In this document: one piece after another, positions 9,240-19,351 of the stretch
How positions within the stretch are numbered: position 1 is the first letter of the stretch
Layout of the letters: every line of letters begins with the position of its first letter
Origin: Candidatus Nitrosopumilus sp.
GTDB taxonomy: Archaea; Thermoproteota; Nitrososphaeria; Nitrososphaerales; Nitrosopumilaceae
Direction: 5' to 3'
NCBI GenBank assembly: GCA_013215285.1
Contig: JABSRD010000001.1
Location: 692,815 to 756,814, forward strand
DNA length: 64,000 nucleotides
Notes under the pieces: model-generated
What the model saw: only the letters and a program-made list of their open reading frames with translations
The model's database searches: none
What the model was told of the DNA's origin: nothing
Program-made: the position numbers and the translations under genes

Positions 9240-10196
9240 TTAATTTTTGGCCAGAGATGGTCTCAAAGTAATTTTGAGTTTGTAGCATGTTAGAATCTCT
9301 TTACATCTGTTTCTGATAGTAACTTCTGTAACTCCTGCAATACTTGAAACGTCTCTTTGGAGTACGTTTTGTCCAAGTAGTATTGATGAAACGTATAGGT
9401 ATGCTGCTGCAATTCCATTTGGAGCTTTTCCATCTGAAATGTTACTATCTTTTGTTTTTTCTGCAATTTCCAAGGCTAATCTTTCGACTCTAACCTCAGT
9501 TTGTGTCATGTTTGCTATTTTTGAGATGTATTTGTCCATGGTTACTACTGGGGCTGATAATTGCTCCACTTCCATTACCATGGTTCTATAGTATTTTGCT
9601 GCAAGTTTTGTTTTTGATTTAACATCTTTTGCTGGACATATTCCTCGGCAAATTTCTTCTAGTGATCTTACTACTTCACATTGTTTACATGCTATGTAAA
9701 TTGTAGCAGATGTTATACTGACTACTGATTTTCCCTTCACATCTACATGTCCATCCAAGTTTCTGTATATCATAGAAGCAGTTTCCAACACATTCTTTGA
9801 AAGATTAAGACTATTACATGTCTCACCCATTTTTGCTAAAACATTTGCAAGTCTTCTTTCTTTTGGTGATGAAATTCGTACTCTTTGTTGCCATTTTCTG
9901 AGATTGCGCATTTGGTTTGAAACTTCGTGGTTGATTGTTTTTCCACTAAAGTCTTTTGATCCCATTGAAATCTCAGTTGTTATTCCCAAATCATGTTGAG
10001 AATATGTTGTTTGTCCGGTTGCTCTTGCTAGCTTCATTTTGTCTTCGAGATTTGAGCTAATTGTTTCTGGACCACTATCTACAATCTGATCAGCGACTAC
10101 TATGCCACAACCAGAGCAGATTATTTCACCATTTTGCATGTCATCTACTAATGTAGATTTACATTCAGAACAGCTTTGGGTTTCTAGTATGTTCAT
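9240..10196 (-). CDS. tfb: Transcription initiation factor IIB (TFB)
   Basis: N-terminal zinc ribbon CSECKSTLVDDMQNGEIICSGCGIV and two cyclin-like repeats. Confidence 0.95.
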   Translation of the reverse strand: MNILETQSCSECKSTLVDDMQNGEIICSGCGIVVADQIVDSGPETISSNLEDKMKLARATGQTTYSQHDLGITTEISMGSKDFSGKTINHEVSNQMRNLRKWQQRVRISSPKERRLANVLAKMGETCNSLNLSKNVLETASMIYRNLDGHVDVKGKSVVSITSATIYIACKQCEVVRSLEEICRGICPAKDVKSKTKLAAKYYRTMVMEVEQLSAPVVTMDKYISKIANMTQTEVRVERLALEIAEKTKDSNISDGKAPNGIAAAYLYVSSILLGQNVLQRDVSSIAGVTEVTIRNRCKEILTCYKLKITLRPSLAKN

Positions 10197-10462
10197 TTTT
10201 TTCTTCTCCTAAATTTTTTGTTTGTACTTACAGGAGGTTCTTCATCTGCGAAAACACTTTTGCCAATGAATTTTTTTATATTATTTGTTAACGGCGTTGC
10301 TGATGCAAACGGTCTATTTACTGGACCTATCAATTCCATTACTTTTGCAACTCTAGTTCCTTTTTCGTCACAGAGTATTTGTCCCTCAGCTAATTCTTTA
10401 GATAGCTGAATGATTACCCTGCCACTACCGGCTAGGTGCATTATTTCGCCTACCTCCTGCAA
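10193..10462 (-). CDS. gar1: H/ACA RNP protein Gar1
   Basis: CDEKGTRVAKVMELIGPVNRPFASATPL and basic C-terminus FRRRKK; overlaps the TFB start. Confidence 0.85.
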   Translation of the reverse strand: MQEVGEIMHLAGSGRVIIQLSKELAEGQILCDEKGTRVAKVMELIGPVNRPFASATPLTNNIKKFIGKSVFADEEPPVSTNKKFRRRKK

Positions 10463-10535
10463 TTAAGAATACTAATTATGATACACTATCATAGACTTCT
10501 GTCAACTTTACTTTAGTTAAGAGCTAGATTTGATT

Positions 10536-10835
10536 TTATTTTGATTGTTTGGACCTTTTAGAAACTAGTTTTTCTGAAATTTTGTTAAGAATTTTTGTTT
10601 TGGTTGATTCTTTTGGTAATACTATGTATCCTGACCTTACAAACGGTCTTTTAGGAAATCTTACTTTCTCATTTGACTCTGTAACTTCTAAACCTGCAGA
10701 CTTTGCAGCATCCTTTAATTCTTTTAGTGAAGGATCAAAAACACATTTCGTTAACCCCATTCTTCTTCCTTTAGATTTTTTTAAATTCTTGTTGAAATAA
10801 TCCAACCAGATTACGACATGCTCGTAATCTTTCAT
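10536..10835 (-). CDS. srp19: Signal recognition particle protein SRP19
   Basis: VIWLDYFNKNLKKSKGRRM..., KRPFVRSGYIVLPKESTKTKIL. Confidence 0.85.
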   Translation of the reverse strand: MKDYEHVVIWLDYFNKNLKKSKGRRMGLTKCVFDPSLKELKDAAKSAGLEVTESNEKVRFPKRPFVRSGYIVLPKESTKTKILNKISEKLVSKRSKQSK

Positions 10836-10836
10836 T

Positions 10837-11220
10837 TTATTCCTTTAGTAATATTGCGTTAACTATTCCGTTTTGTCCAGGTTTTGAAATTACTCTACAC
10901 TTTCCTTCTTGTGTTTCTAGAATTGCACCTTTGGTAATGATGCCACGTCTTTTGTAATCATTGTTTGTAGCATTATCTAAAACTTTGATAATTTTTGCTT
11001 TCTTTACTTTTGCACCACCTGTTGCTAAATTTACAAAATCAATTGTTTTCAAAGCTGTTTTTTTATTATTACCTCTAACTCTTCTTGTAATTGTTACTTG
11101 AGCTCCATTTACAGCTTCATTTGGATATCTATCAATTTCATATTTTCTTCTAATTCTAAGTGGAATTCTTCGTCCTCCAGTGATTTTACTGGTTGCTAAA
11201 TTCTCTACTGACTTTTTCAC
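10837..11220 (-). CDS. rps8e: 30S ribosomal protein S8e
   Basis: SKITGGRRIPLRIRRKYEIDRYP, KRRGIITKGAILETQEGKCRVISKPGQNGIVNA. Confidence 0.95.
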   Translation of the reverse strand: MKKSVENLATSKITGGRRIPLRIRRKYEIDRYPNEAVNGAQVTITRRVRGNNKKTALKTIDFVNLATGGAKVKKAKIIKVLDNATNNDYKRRGIITKGAILETQEGKCRVISKPGQNGIVNAILLKE

Positions 11221-11294
11221 AAAAACTTGACTGAATTACTCTAATTTATACAAAACGCAAAAAATTAGCCTTAAACTAAAAAAATCTGTTTAGC

Positions 11295-11867
11295 TTAGTT
11301 TTGTATAATTTGTGGTGTTGGATTTGTATGTCCCATACTTGCTGTTTTTCTTACTTTGGAGAATAATCTTTGTTTTAGATCTTCTGTATCTCCTTGTATT
11401 CCAAAATATTTTTGGAATTTATTTGTAGTTGAATAAATTTTTAATCTCCCAACATTTTGATGACTGATAAAATCTAATTGTCGTAATTCTTTTAGATGTG
11501 CATAAACCCCTGAACCTCTTGTTTCAACAAGTTGTTTTGATGAGATTGGTTGTTGATATGCAATGTATGATAATGTTTTGAGTGTAGCATTTGGGAGAAT
11601 TGGTTTTGAAGCATATCTTTTCACTGTGGAGCTAAATTCTGGTTTTAATTGAAAAACATATGATTCATCTGGAAGTATTACTACTTCTAGTGCTTTGAAT
11701 GCTGATTTTGTCTTTTTCATTATACTGTTGAGTAATTCCAGTGTCTTTGTTCTAGATTCTGTGCCTGACGCTCTAACCAAATCTTCAATTCTAAGTGGCC
11801 TACCTGCTGAATACAGTGCAGCTTCAATTCGTGCTGTTGCTTCATCCATATTTTCAATCCTAACCAT
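11295..11867 (-). CDS. scpB: Segregation and condensation protein B
   Basis: ARIEAALYSAGRPLRIEDL, LKTLSYIAYQQPISSKQLVETRGSGVYAHLKEL; next to scpA. Confidence 0.88.
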   Translation of the reverse strand: MVRIENMDEATARIEAALYSAGRPLRIEDLVRASGTESRTKTLELLNSIMKKTKSAFKALEVVILPDESYVFQLKPEFSSTVKRYASKPILPNATLKTLSYIAYQQPISSKQLVETRGSGVYAHLKELRQLDFISHQNVGRLKIYSTTNKFQKYFGIQGDTEDLKQRLFSKVRKTASMGHTNPTPQIIQN

Positions 11868-11918
11868 GCTTATCCCTTCATTGAAACTTAGTTAAAGAAA
11901 TTTTTTCTCCATTTTTGA

Positions 11919-12596
11919 TCAGTTTGTTAATTTTTCTTTGATTGCTATGATTTTGATGTCATCTTCAATTTGTTCAAGATCTACCTTTTGGTCTCTGGCC
12001 AAAAACAACACTGCAAAGAAACATCTGATTGAATCAACTTGATCAAGTTCTGTAACTATCTCTTGAAGAAATCCAAACCCTGTTGATGCAATCTTTTTCA
12101 TTATTAGATCTTCATACTTTCCAATTATGTTTTCAAGTGAAATTAAATATTCTTGAAAATCTGGCACATCGATTGGCTCAACGTCAATTTGTCTATTTCT
12201 TCTTGATTGAGGATTTGCAATTGTACCTATAAGATTTTGAAGTAATCCTAACAAATCATCTAATGAAACTGGATATGTTGATTCATGTCTGTATGGTATG
12301 TCAATTAATTCAATATCTACGTCTGTTCTTTGATGCATTGGTTTTCTCTCCATTGCAGCTCTTTGTAATGCAAAGATACTTTCCACTTTCATTCTATAGA
12401 TTAGTGATGATGATAGTGCTGCCATTCCTGCGACTTTGAGATCTTTTTTACCTGTTTTTTCTAGAATTTTTGTCAACAAATTCAAAATTTGAATTAGATC
12501 AATATCCCAAACATCTTTTTTGGCAACTGATGATGGATTAAATAAAATATTTATCGGTTCTTGAGAAATACTGTTAGGGGTTTGTGATTCACTCAC
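11919..12596 (-). CDS. scpA: Segregation and condensation protein A
   Basis: DLIQILNLLTKILEKTGKKDLKVAGMAALSSSLIYRMKVES; C-terminal IRCFFAVLFLARDQKVDLEQ. Confidence 0.85.
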   Translation of the reverse strand: MSESQTPNSISQEPINILFNPSSVAKKDVWDIDLIQILNLLTKILEKTGKKDLKVAGMAALSSSLIYRMKVESIFALQRAAMERKPMHQRTDVDIELIDIPYRHESTYPVSLDDLLGLLQNLIGTIANPQSRRNRQIDVEPIDVPDFQEYLISLENIIGKYEDLIMKKIASTGFGFLQEIVTELDQVDSIRCFFAVLFLARDQKVDLEQIEDDIKIIAIKEKLTN

Positions 12597-12690
12597 ATTA
12601 CATCTCTCTGACTATTCAATAATATCTAATGGCTCTATTTTTTTCTCACTTCCAGTCAACTCTTATATTGTTAAGCCAAAAATTGTCTTT

Positions 12691-13767
12691 ATGAAATCTG
12701 CTCAAATCCCAAGTCCAAATGAGCCTCTTACAATAATTGAATCTGAAAACCCAAAACCTCAAGGAAATCAGGTTCTGCTTAAGGTAAAGTCTGAAGGTGT
12801 ATGTCATAGTGATTTGCACTTGTGGGAAGGTGGATATGATCTTGGAGATGGTAAATTTTTGAAAGTTACTGACAGAGGAGTAAAATATCCTATTACTCCT
12901 GGACACGAAATTGTTGGAACTATTGAAGAGATTGGTGATAATGTTTCTAATGTTTCAGTAGGTGATGATGTTCTAGTTTTTCCTTGGATGGGTTGTGGAG
13001 AATGTCCTGCATGTAAAGTGGGAGATGAAAATTTGTGTGATACTCCAAAATCTATGGGCCTTTTTCAAAATGGTGGTTATTCTGATTATACTTTAATTCC
13101 TGATTCTAAATACTTGGCAAAACTTGATGGAGTTGATCCTGATGCTGCAACTTCGCTTGCTTGCTCTGGACTTACTGCCTACAACTCAGTCAAAAAAGCA
13201 AATGTAAACTCTCCAGAATTTTTGGTAATAATTGGAGCTGGTGGTTTGGGATTAATGGCAATACAAATCGCAAAAGCAATCACCAAAGCCAAAATTATCT
13301 GTGTTGATAATGATGACAAAAAATTTGATACTGCAAAAAAGATGGGTGCAGATTATGTTATAAACACTAATGTCACAGGCTCTATATCTTCTGGAATTGG
13401 AAGTCCCACAGATAAAATAATTTCAATTTGTAATGGTAAAGGTGCTGATAGCGTAATTGATTTTGTTAATGCCCCTCAAACTGTAAAGGTAGCACTTGGA
13501 ATTTTACGAAAAAGAGGAAATCTTATCCTAGTTGGACTTTTTGGAGGATCTTTAGAAATATCCCTTGTAACTATTCCACTCAAATCAATTACAATCCAAG
13601 GCGCATACACTGGAAACTTTGATGACATGGTCGAACTCTTAGACCTTGCAAGAAAAGGAGTCATTAACCCTGTTATATCCAAACGATATTCCCTTGATGA
13701 GGTAAACACCGCTTTAGAAGATCTCAAGGCACGTAAAATTATCGGACGTGCTGTGATAAATCCATAA
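12691..13767 (+). CDS. Zinc-dependent alcohol dehydrogenase
   Basis: GVCHSDLHLWEGGY, GHEIVGTIEEIG, WMGCGECPACKVGDENLCD, GAGGLGLMAIQIAK. Confidence 0.93.
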   Translation: MKSAQIPSPNEPLTIIESENPKPQGNQVLLKVKSEGVCHSDLHLWEGGYDLGDGKFLKVTDRGVKYPITPGHEIVGTIEEIGDNVSNVSVGDDVLVFPWMGCGECPACKVGDENLCDTPKSMGLFQNGGYSDYTLIPDSKYLAKLDGVDPDAATSLACSGLTAYNSVKKANVNSPEFLVIIGAGGLGLMAIQIAKAITKAKIICVDNDDKKFDTAKKMGADYVINTNVTGSISSGIGSPTDKIISICNGKGADSVIDFVNAPQTVKVALGILRKRGNLILVGLFGGSLEISLVTIPLKSITIQGAYTGNFDDMVELLDLARKGVINPVISKRYSLDEVNTALEDLKARKIIGRAVINP

Positions 13768-13811
13768 TTAATCATCAATTACAAAATCTTATAAAATAAA
13801 AATATTGAATA

Positions 13812-14564
13812 TTGTTATTGACTATAAAGGTAAATTGTAAAGTTGCACTCACTCACCTTAAAAATAAACAATTCATTACTGCTCACAATTTATTTTTGAC
13901 TCAAGCTGAATCTCTAAAAAAATCTGAATATCTTAAATCTGCATTATTGTATATGTTATCAGCTGAATGTAAAACTAGACAAGGAAAAGAATCTAAAACT
14001 GAAATCAAAGAAGTTGGTGATTTATTTTTAAAATATTCTAATTTAGAAAATTCAAAAAATGTAAAAGGTGCGTTACTTTGCGCTTCAAAATGTTTTTTGA
14101 GTTTAGGAGAATTTAACAAAGCAAAAAATACATATCAAAAAGCAAAATCTATTTTTTCACCAACGATTCAAGTGATGAGACCTATTGTCATTATTGATGA
14201 TAGTAAAGCAATCATCATGAGGTTACAAAACTATGTTGAAAAATTAGGCTATTCTGAAATTCATGTTTATGAGAATGGAAAAGATGGAGTTAAGGGATGT
14301 AAAAAATTATTTTCAGAAAACAAAACACCTCTAATCCTTCTTGATATGGGGTTACCTGATCTTGATGGAGATGTAGTTGCAATGAAATTACTTAAAGAAA
14401 AAATAGATTTACAAATTGTAGTTATAACTGCCGATGAAAAAACAACTACACGTGTTAATAAAACGATAAGCGGCGGTGTTTCAGCATTTATTCAAAAACC
14501 TTTCACACTTGATGAAGTCAAAAAAGCAATAGATGTGGCAGAATCTGAATATTCTTTATTATAA
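13812..14564 (+). CDS. TPR-like N-terminus plus response-regulator receiver domain
   Basis: VIIDDSKAIIMRLQNYVEKLGY, LILLDMGLPDLDGD, ITADEKTTTRVNKTISGGVSAFIQKPF. Confidence 0.85.
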   Translation: MLLTIKVNCKVALTHLKNKQFITAHNLFLTQAESLKKSEYLKSALLYMLSAECKTRQGKESKTEIKEVGDLFLKYSNLENSKNVKGALLCASKCFLSLGEFNKAKNTYQKAKSIFSPTIQVMRPIVIIDDSKAIIMRLQNYVEKLGYSEIHVYENGKDGVKGCKKLFSENKTPLILLDMGLPDLDGDVVAMKLLKEKIDLQIVVITADEKTTTRVNKTISGGVSAFIQKPFTLDEVKKAIDVAESEYSLL

Positions 14565-15068
14565 TAAAAGCAAAGACATGTTTAGTATATTCACATCTTT
14601 AATGTCTATTTCATTTATTCTGTAATCAATTAATTCTTCTGAAAATTTTTCTACAATTTTTTGTGATGTATTTGATTTTTCAGAATCCACTTGAATAATT
14701 ATGAACATATTCCATTCACCCTCCATACTTGCAACTATCAAATAATTATCTAATTTTGTGATGAATTCTTTTATGGAATCTTTTACTGTCTCAAGAGATT
14801 TTGATGGTTTTAATTTCATTAGTACTGCTTGATATTTTATAATTCCTGATACGTCTGTAAGTATTGCTTTGTATCCTTTAATGATTCCACTTTTTTCAAG
14901 ACGTTCGATTCTTTTTCTAATTGTTCTATCTGAAACATCCTGACCTATTTTTTCTAATTCCCCTGCAATTTCTTTTGATGGTGTTCTAGCATTGTTATTA
15001 AGAATCTCAATAATTTTTTGATCAACCTTATCTAGATTGGACCATGCATCTTCACTCATATTCGACAA
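14559..15068 (-). CDS. Lrp/AsnC family transcriptional regulator
   Basis: LDKVDQKIIEILNNNARTPSKEIAGEL..., IRKRIERLEKSGIIKGYKAIL. Confidence 0.88.
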   Translation of the reverse strand: MSNMSEDAWSNLDKVDQKIIEILNNNARTPSKEIAGELEKIGQDVSDRTIRKRIERLEKSGIIKGYKAILTDVSGIIKYQAVLMKLKPSKSLETVKDSIKEFITKLDNYLIVASMEGEWNMFIIIQVDSEKSNTSQKIVEKFSEELIDYRINEIDIKDVNILNMSLLLL

Positions 15069-15129
15069 AAGTTCTAATGCTTTTTGAATTTTTGGTTGAA
15101 ATTACACTTAACATCTCTTTTTGACACGT

Positions 15130-15693
15130 TTATTCTTCTAAAATCCAACCTGATTCTAAAATCCCTTGATCTTCTTGCTCTCCAATCTTGGTAGCAAATC
15201 TCCAAATGAATGATGCGTTTGTATTCATCTTTTCTTTAATTTTTAAAAGTGATTCCATTTCTGAATTTATATTTTGATCTGCTGTTCCGTGTTCTTTACA
15301 AAATTTACATTTCTGATCAAACGTAATTGGTTCAATTTCAATTAGAGGATAAGTCATACATGCAAGCGGTCTGTCTTTGTAAATTTTACAAGGAAATCCA
15401 CCATGTGGTGATTTATCACCACTGTCTGTATCCAAAAATGGACATGTGTTTCCATTTTTTTCAATTCCCATTAATTGATATGCTAAAATTTTTGTCGGTC
15501 CTGAATTCTTATCTTCAGAAATTCCAATCCTTGGTACAATTTTGATTTTTAATCCATTTGTTTTTGATAATTTTTCTATCCTTTCTTTTTCTTCAGGTAG
15601 TATGAGAACTCCTATTTTTCCAAATTTCTTACTTGGATAATATTCTCTTTCAATACAGCATTGAGAACATTCGTCTATGCATCTAAATTCCAC
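15130..15693 (-). CDS. YkgJ-family cysteine-cluster protein
   Basis: CIDECSQCCIE, CPFLD, CKIYKDRPLACMTYPL, CKFCKEHG. Confidence 0.85.
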   Translation of the reverse strand: MEFRCIDECSQCCIEREYYPSKKFGKIGVLILPEEKERIEKLSKTNGLKIKIVPRIGISEDKNSGPTKILAYQLMGIEKNGNTCPFLDTDSGDKSPHGGFPCKIYKDRPLACMTYPLIEIEPITFDQKCKFCKEHGTADQNINSEMESLLKIKEKMNTNASFIWRFATKIGEQEDQGILESGWILEE

Positions 15694-15781
15694 ATTTTCT
15701 TTTTACAATAATGGATAAAATCTCTTGTGTATTGAAATTTCACATCAAAAAAACCCTACAAGTTATATGCTCATAACATGA

Positions 15782-16102
15782 ATGAGAGATATGGGTAAGC
15801 GCCAAGTAAAAAATGAAGCTGCACTAAAAGAGATTCGTCTGCCAGAAGAAGGTGAACTTTTTGGACGAGTATTGAAAATGATGGGTGGAGAAAATGTCAT
15901 GATAAAATGTGCTGATAATCTAACTAGACGTGGTAGAATTAGAGGTAAACTAAAGAGAAGAGTTTGGATTAGAGATAACGATATTGTAATAATAGCTCCT
16001 TGGGATTTTAAAGAAAAGGAACGTGGGGATATCATTTGGAGATTTACACTACCTCAAGTTCAATGGCTAAAAGACGAGAAACATATTCCTATAGATTTCT
16101 AG
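15782..16102 (+). CDS. eif1a: Translation initiation factor 1A
   Basis: EIRLPEEGELFGRVLKMMGGENVMIKCADNLTRRGRIRGKLKRRVWIRDNDIVI; start may be Met at 15791. Confidence 0.93.
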   Translation: MRDMGKRQVKNEAALKEIRLPEEGELFGRVLKMMGGENVMIKCADNLTRRGRIRGKLKRRVWIRDNDIVIIAPWDFKEKERGDIIWRFTLPQVQWLKDEKHIPIDF

Positions 16103-16145
16103 AGTGTTATTTTCCTAATGTTGTTTTAATATCTTAGTTAATATA

Positions 16146-16361
16146 GTGAGCAAGTTTTTCAAAATTATCATGGAACAAGGTACCGTAAAATGGTTCAATC
16201 GAACTAAGGGCTTTGGTTTTATCGAAAGAGAAGGTGGAGACGATCTGTTTGTTCATAAATCAGATGTTGACGGATTCATCAACGAAGGCGATAAAGTCGA
16301 ATTTGAGATCGGCGAAGGTCAAAAAGGACCAGCAGCTCAAAAAGTCAAAAAAACAGAATAG
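16146..16361 (+). CDS. Cold-shock protein (CspA family); true start probably 16170
   Basis: [35 protein letters not shown]. Confidence 0.92.
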   Translation: MSKFFKIIMEQGTVKWFNRTKGFGFIEREGGDDLFVHKSDVDGFINEGDKVEFEIGEGQKGPAAQKVKKTE

Positions 16362-16461
16362 ACAATGAATTTTTAATTTAAGATTTCATCTTTGTTTTCT
16401 TAAACTAGTCTTTCTTTTTATTATTTTTAAAATTATTTTTTTTAATTTAGAAGGGTTGTGG

Positions 16462-16585
16462 TCCCAAGCGACGGAATTGAACCATCGACAACCCGGTTTC
16501 TGTATGCCTGATATGCTGTTTTTCGGTCAGCCATCTAAAGCCGACAACTACAGCCGGGAGCTCTACCAGGCTGAGCTAGCTTGGG
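16462..16585 (-). tRNA. tRNA-Tyr(GTA) with a ~50-nt intron
   Basis: Minus strand: acceptor CCCAAGC/GCTTGGG, D arm GCTC/GAGC, 5' anticodon half CCCGG-CTGTAG, intron, then A-CCGGG, T arm GATGG-TTCAATT-CCGTC, discriminator A followed by genomic CCA (16459-16461). C1-G72 agrees with archaeal tRNA-Tyr. Confidence 0.9.
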
Positions 16586-16694
16586 ACAAGGAAACGAAGA
16601 TCCCTTCTATTAAAAAACTATCGTAGATGATTTTTGCTGTATGATCGTTAAATTACTGATAAGCATAAATACACTCAAAAATTGTTGATGATTT

Positions 16695-17306
16695 ATGTCC
16701 AAGTTAGAATTATCTTTTTCAGGTTATGTTTGTGCACCATATTTGCACACCGATACATCTACAAAATTAAAAGAAGTTTGGGCAAAATCTAAAAATATTG
16801 AAAAATTATTTTTTGTTACGGGAACATTTTCTAGTGAAAGTAAACCCTACTTTGATAATTCTACAAATCATTATCTTTTAGCAAAATTCAAAGACAGTGC
16901 ACTGATATCTGATGATCTTTCTAAATACAATCAAGAAAAAACATCTTTCGTATTTAATATCCAAGATGAGTTATTCGACAGAGAAGTAAGTGGTGATACT
17001 AATTTCATATCTGTATGTTATATGGAATATGGTGAAGATACTGAAGATCATCAAGAAATTGCAAATCTCTTTTTAAAAAGAATAAAGATTGGGCGAGCCG
17101 GATTTGGAAATATGATAACTCATTGTTTAATTTCTCCAAAATTTACATTCCCATATTCTGAAAATATTGTAGTTCTTGAAGTTGGTAGTGAAAAGAGTCA
17201 CCAAAGCATGAAAAAATATTGTGATCAAACAAGACGTGATATCAACAGAAAAGGATTGACAATGACTAATCTGATAAGTCTTTCAATTCTTGATCAGCTA
17301 AAGTAG
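16695..17306 (+). CDS. Conserved hypothetical protein
   Basis: 203-aa ORF with no recognised motif. Confidence 0.6.
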   Translation: MSKLELSFSGYVCAPYLHTDTSTKLKEVWAKSKNIEKLFFVTGTFSSESKPYFDNSTNHYLLAKFKDSALISDDLSKYNQEKTSFVFNIQDELFDREVSGDTNFISVCYMEYGEDTEDHQEIANLFLKRIKIGRAGFGNMITHCLISPKFTFPYSENIVVLEVGSEKSHQSMKKYCDQTRRDINRKGLTMTNLISLSILDQLK

Positions 17307-17603
17307 AACAGTTGAATTTTTCACTCACAAGCCACGTATGCTGATAAATTTCACGTATCTTCCTCATTGAAGTAACGTTCAATACTTCTCTTTGAAAATA
17401 GCCTAAAATCAGAGGTTACAACGGTGAAATATATCAAAGATCCTGAACAGATTCAAGAATTTTTACAAACTGAGTGATTTGAATTAAATTATGATTTCAA
17501 ATTTTTGATATTAGAATTTACAAATACATACAATATGTCATTATGTCTTATGTGAAATCACATTGGAAAAACAATTAAGTATGGACACAAATCTGTACAA
17601 ATC

Positions 17604-18449
17604 ATGAGTTATGCACACCCCGAAGTTTTAGTAGATACTGAATGGATTTCACAAAACCCTCCTAATGAAAATAGAAAACTAGTAGAAGTTGATTATGATC
17701 CTGTAAATGGATATCAAAAAGGTCACATTAATGGTGCCAGTTTAATTTGGTGGAAACGTGACATCAATGATCCTATTACACGTGACATTATTAATAAAAA
17801 ACAATTTGAGTCATTAATGTCGAAAAATGGAATTACTGCAGATACTGAAGTCATCCTTTATGGTGATTTTAACAATTGGTTTGCAGCTTTTGTTTTCTGG
17901 GTTTTCAAGTATTATGGACACGAAAATCTAAAAATTATGGATGGTGGACGAAAAAAATGGGAATTAGAAAATAAAGATTACACTACTGATGAACCCCAAA
18001 TAACTTCAACAACATACAATGCACAACCACCCGATGAGGGATTACGTGCTTATTTGTTTGATGTTAGTAGAGCATTAGGGCGAGAAGATACTGTTATGGT
18101 TGATGTCAGATCTCCTGCTGAATTTACTGGCCAAATTACTGCTCCTCCAGAATATCCTATGGAGCATGCACAAAGAGGAGGCCACATTCCTAAGGCGAAT
18201 AATATTCCATGGGCCACTGCAGTTAATGATGCTGATGGAACATTCAAGGCAGTTGAAGAGTTGAAACAAAATTATGAATCAAAAGGTGTTACTCCAGATA
18301 AAGATGTGATCTGTTATTGTAGAATTGGAGAGAGATCCTCACACAGTTGGTTTGTTCTAAAATATTTACTTGGATATTCCAAAGTTCGAAATTATGATGG
18401 TTCTTGGACTGAATGGGGTAACATGATAGGAAACCCTGTGGAAAAATAA
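17604..18449 (+). CDS. Two-domain sulfurtransferase (rhodanese)
   Basis: HINGASLIWWKRDIN, HIPKANNIPW, active-site loop CYCRIGERSSHSW. Confidence 0.92.
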   Translation: MSYAHPEVLVDTEWISQNPPNENRKLVEVDYDPVNGYQKGHINGASLIWWKRDINDPITRDIINKKQFESLMSKNGITADTEVILYGDFNNWFAAFVFWVFKYYGHENLKIMDGGRKKWELENKDYTTDEPQITSTTYNAQPPDEGLRAYLFDVSRALGREDTVMVDVRSPAEFTGQITAPPEYPMEHAQRGGHIPKANNIPWATAVNDADGTFKAVEELKQNYESKGVTPDKDVICYCRIGERSSHSWFVLKYLLGYSKVRNYDGSWTEWGNMIGNPVEK

Positions 18450-18450
18450 C

Positions 18451-18762
18451 TTGTTTTCAGACCTTCCTATTCTTAAGAAAGGTTCTTTTTATTTTATCAA
18501 AGATGCTAACACAGATTTGATAATGGAAGACAAAACCAAGAGGGGCCTTACCGTAAAAGAAACATCCGTTGATGAAAAACTAAATGTAAAAGCCGATAAA
18601 GGTATGATTCATGATATTGATGGTATTGGACATTGGGTTCCAATTCGTTGGTATTTTTCTAAAGATTCCTACACTCTTTCTCAAGTAATGATTTTTGCAG
18701 AAGCAATGGAAGAAAAATATATCAAACTACGAGAGCTAACATGTCCTGATGATAATGTTTGA
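18451..18762 (+). CDS. Hypothetical protein (TTG start)
   Basis: 103-aa ORF abutting the rhodanese gene. Confidence 0.55.
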   Translation: MFSDLPILKKGSFYFIKDANTDLIMEDKTKRGLTVKETSVDEKLNVKADKGMIHDIDGIGHWVPIRWYFSKDSYTLSQVMIFAEAMEEKYIKLRELTCPDDNV

Positions 18763-18823
18763 AATTATTTTTTACTTGGATAATATGTGTAAACGTTAAA
18801 TATTCGACAAAAAACTGTTTTTT

Positions 18824-19237
18824 ATGAGTAAGCCTTCTGATCTTGGATCTTTGAAAATTGGTTCATACATTCTATTGCCTCACACTGATCAACCTAGTGG
18901 GGAACCCTGTAGAATTGTTGAATATGATACATCAAAGCCTGGAAAACACGGTTCAGCAAAAGCAAGAATTGTGGGACAGGGAATTTTTGATGGTCAAAAA
19001 AGACCTCATGTTGGCCCAGTCAGTATGCAAATTCACATCCCTATGATTAACAAGAAAATAGGCCAAATCATCTCAATTAATGGTGATACCATTCAAGTAA
19101 TGGATTCTGAAACTTTTGAAACAATTGACATTAGTATGATTGATGATGAAGTTAAAGGAAAATTAGAAAACGGACAAAATGTAGAATATTGGGTTGTGAT
19201 GGATAAAACTAAAATCATGCGCGTTAAGAACCAATGA
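18824..19237 (+). CDS. eif5a: Translation initiation factor 5A
   Basis: EPCRIVEYDTSKPGKHGSAKARIVGQGIFDG, hypusination-loop motif. Confidence 0.95.
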   Translation: MSKPSDLGSLKIGSYILLPHTDQPSGEPCRIVEYDTSKPGKHGSAKARIVGQGIFDGQKRPHVGPVSMQIHIPMINKKIGQIISINGDTIQVMDSETFETIDISMIDDEVKGKLENGQNVEYWVVMDKTKIMRVKNQ

Positions 19238-19303
19238 GGATGCTGATGATTATCGGAAAAGCCGTCTGATTTTATGATGACGATTATGAGTATTGAAGCG
19301 TCC
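19238..19303 (+). ncRNA. Candidate C/D-box sRNA
   Basis: Terminal stem GGATGC (19238-19243)/GCGTCC (19298-19303); C-like box (C)TGATGA 19243-19249; D' CTGA 19266-19269; C' ATGATGA 19274-19280; D-like TTGA 19293-19296; followed by CTTTTT. Confidence 0.6.
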
Positions 19304-19351
19304 TTTTTGAATAAACTTAAAAAATTTGTTGAATAGAATATTTTTTAGATA

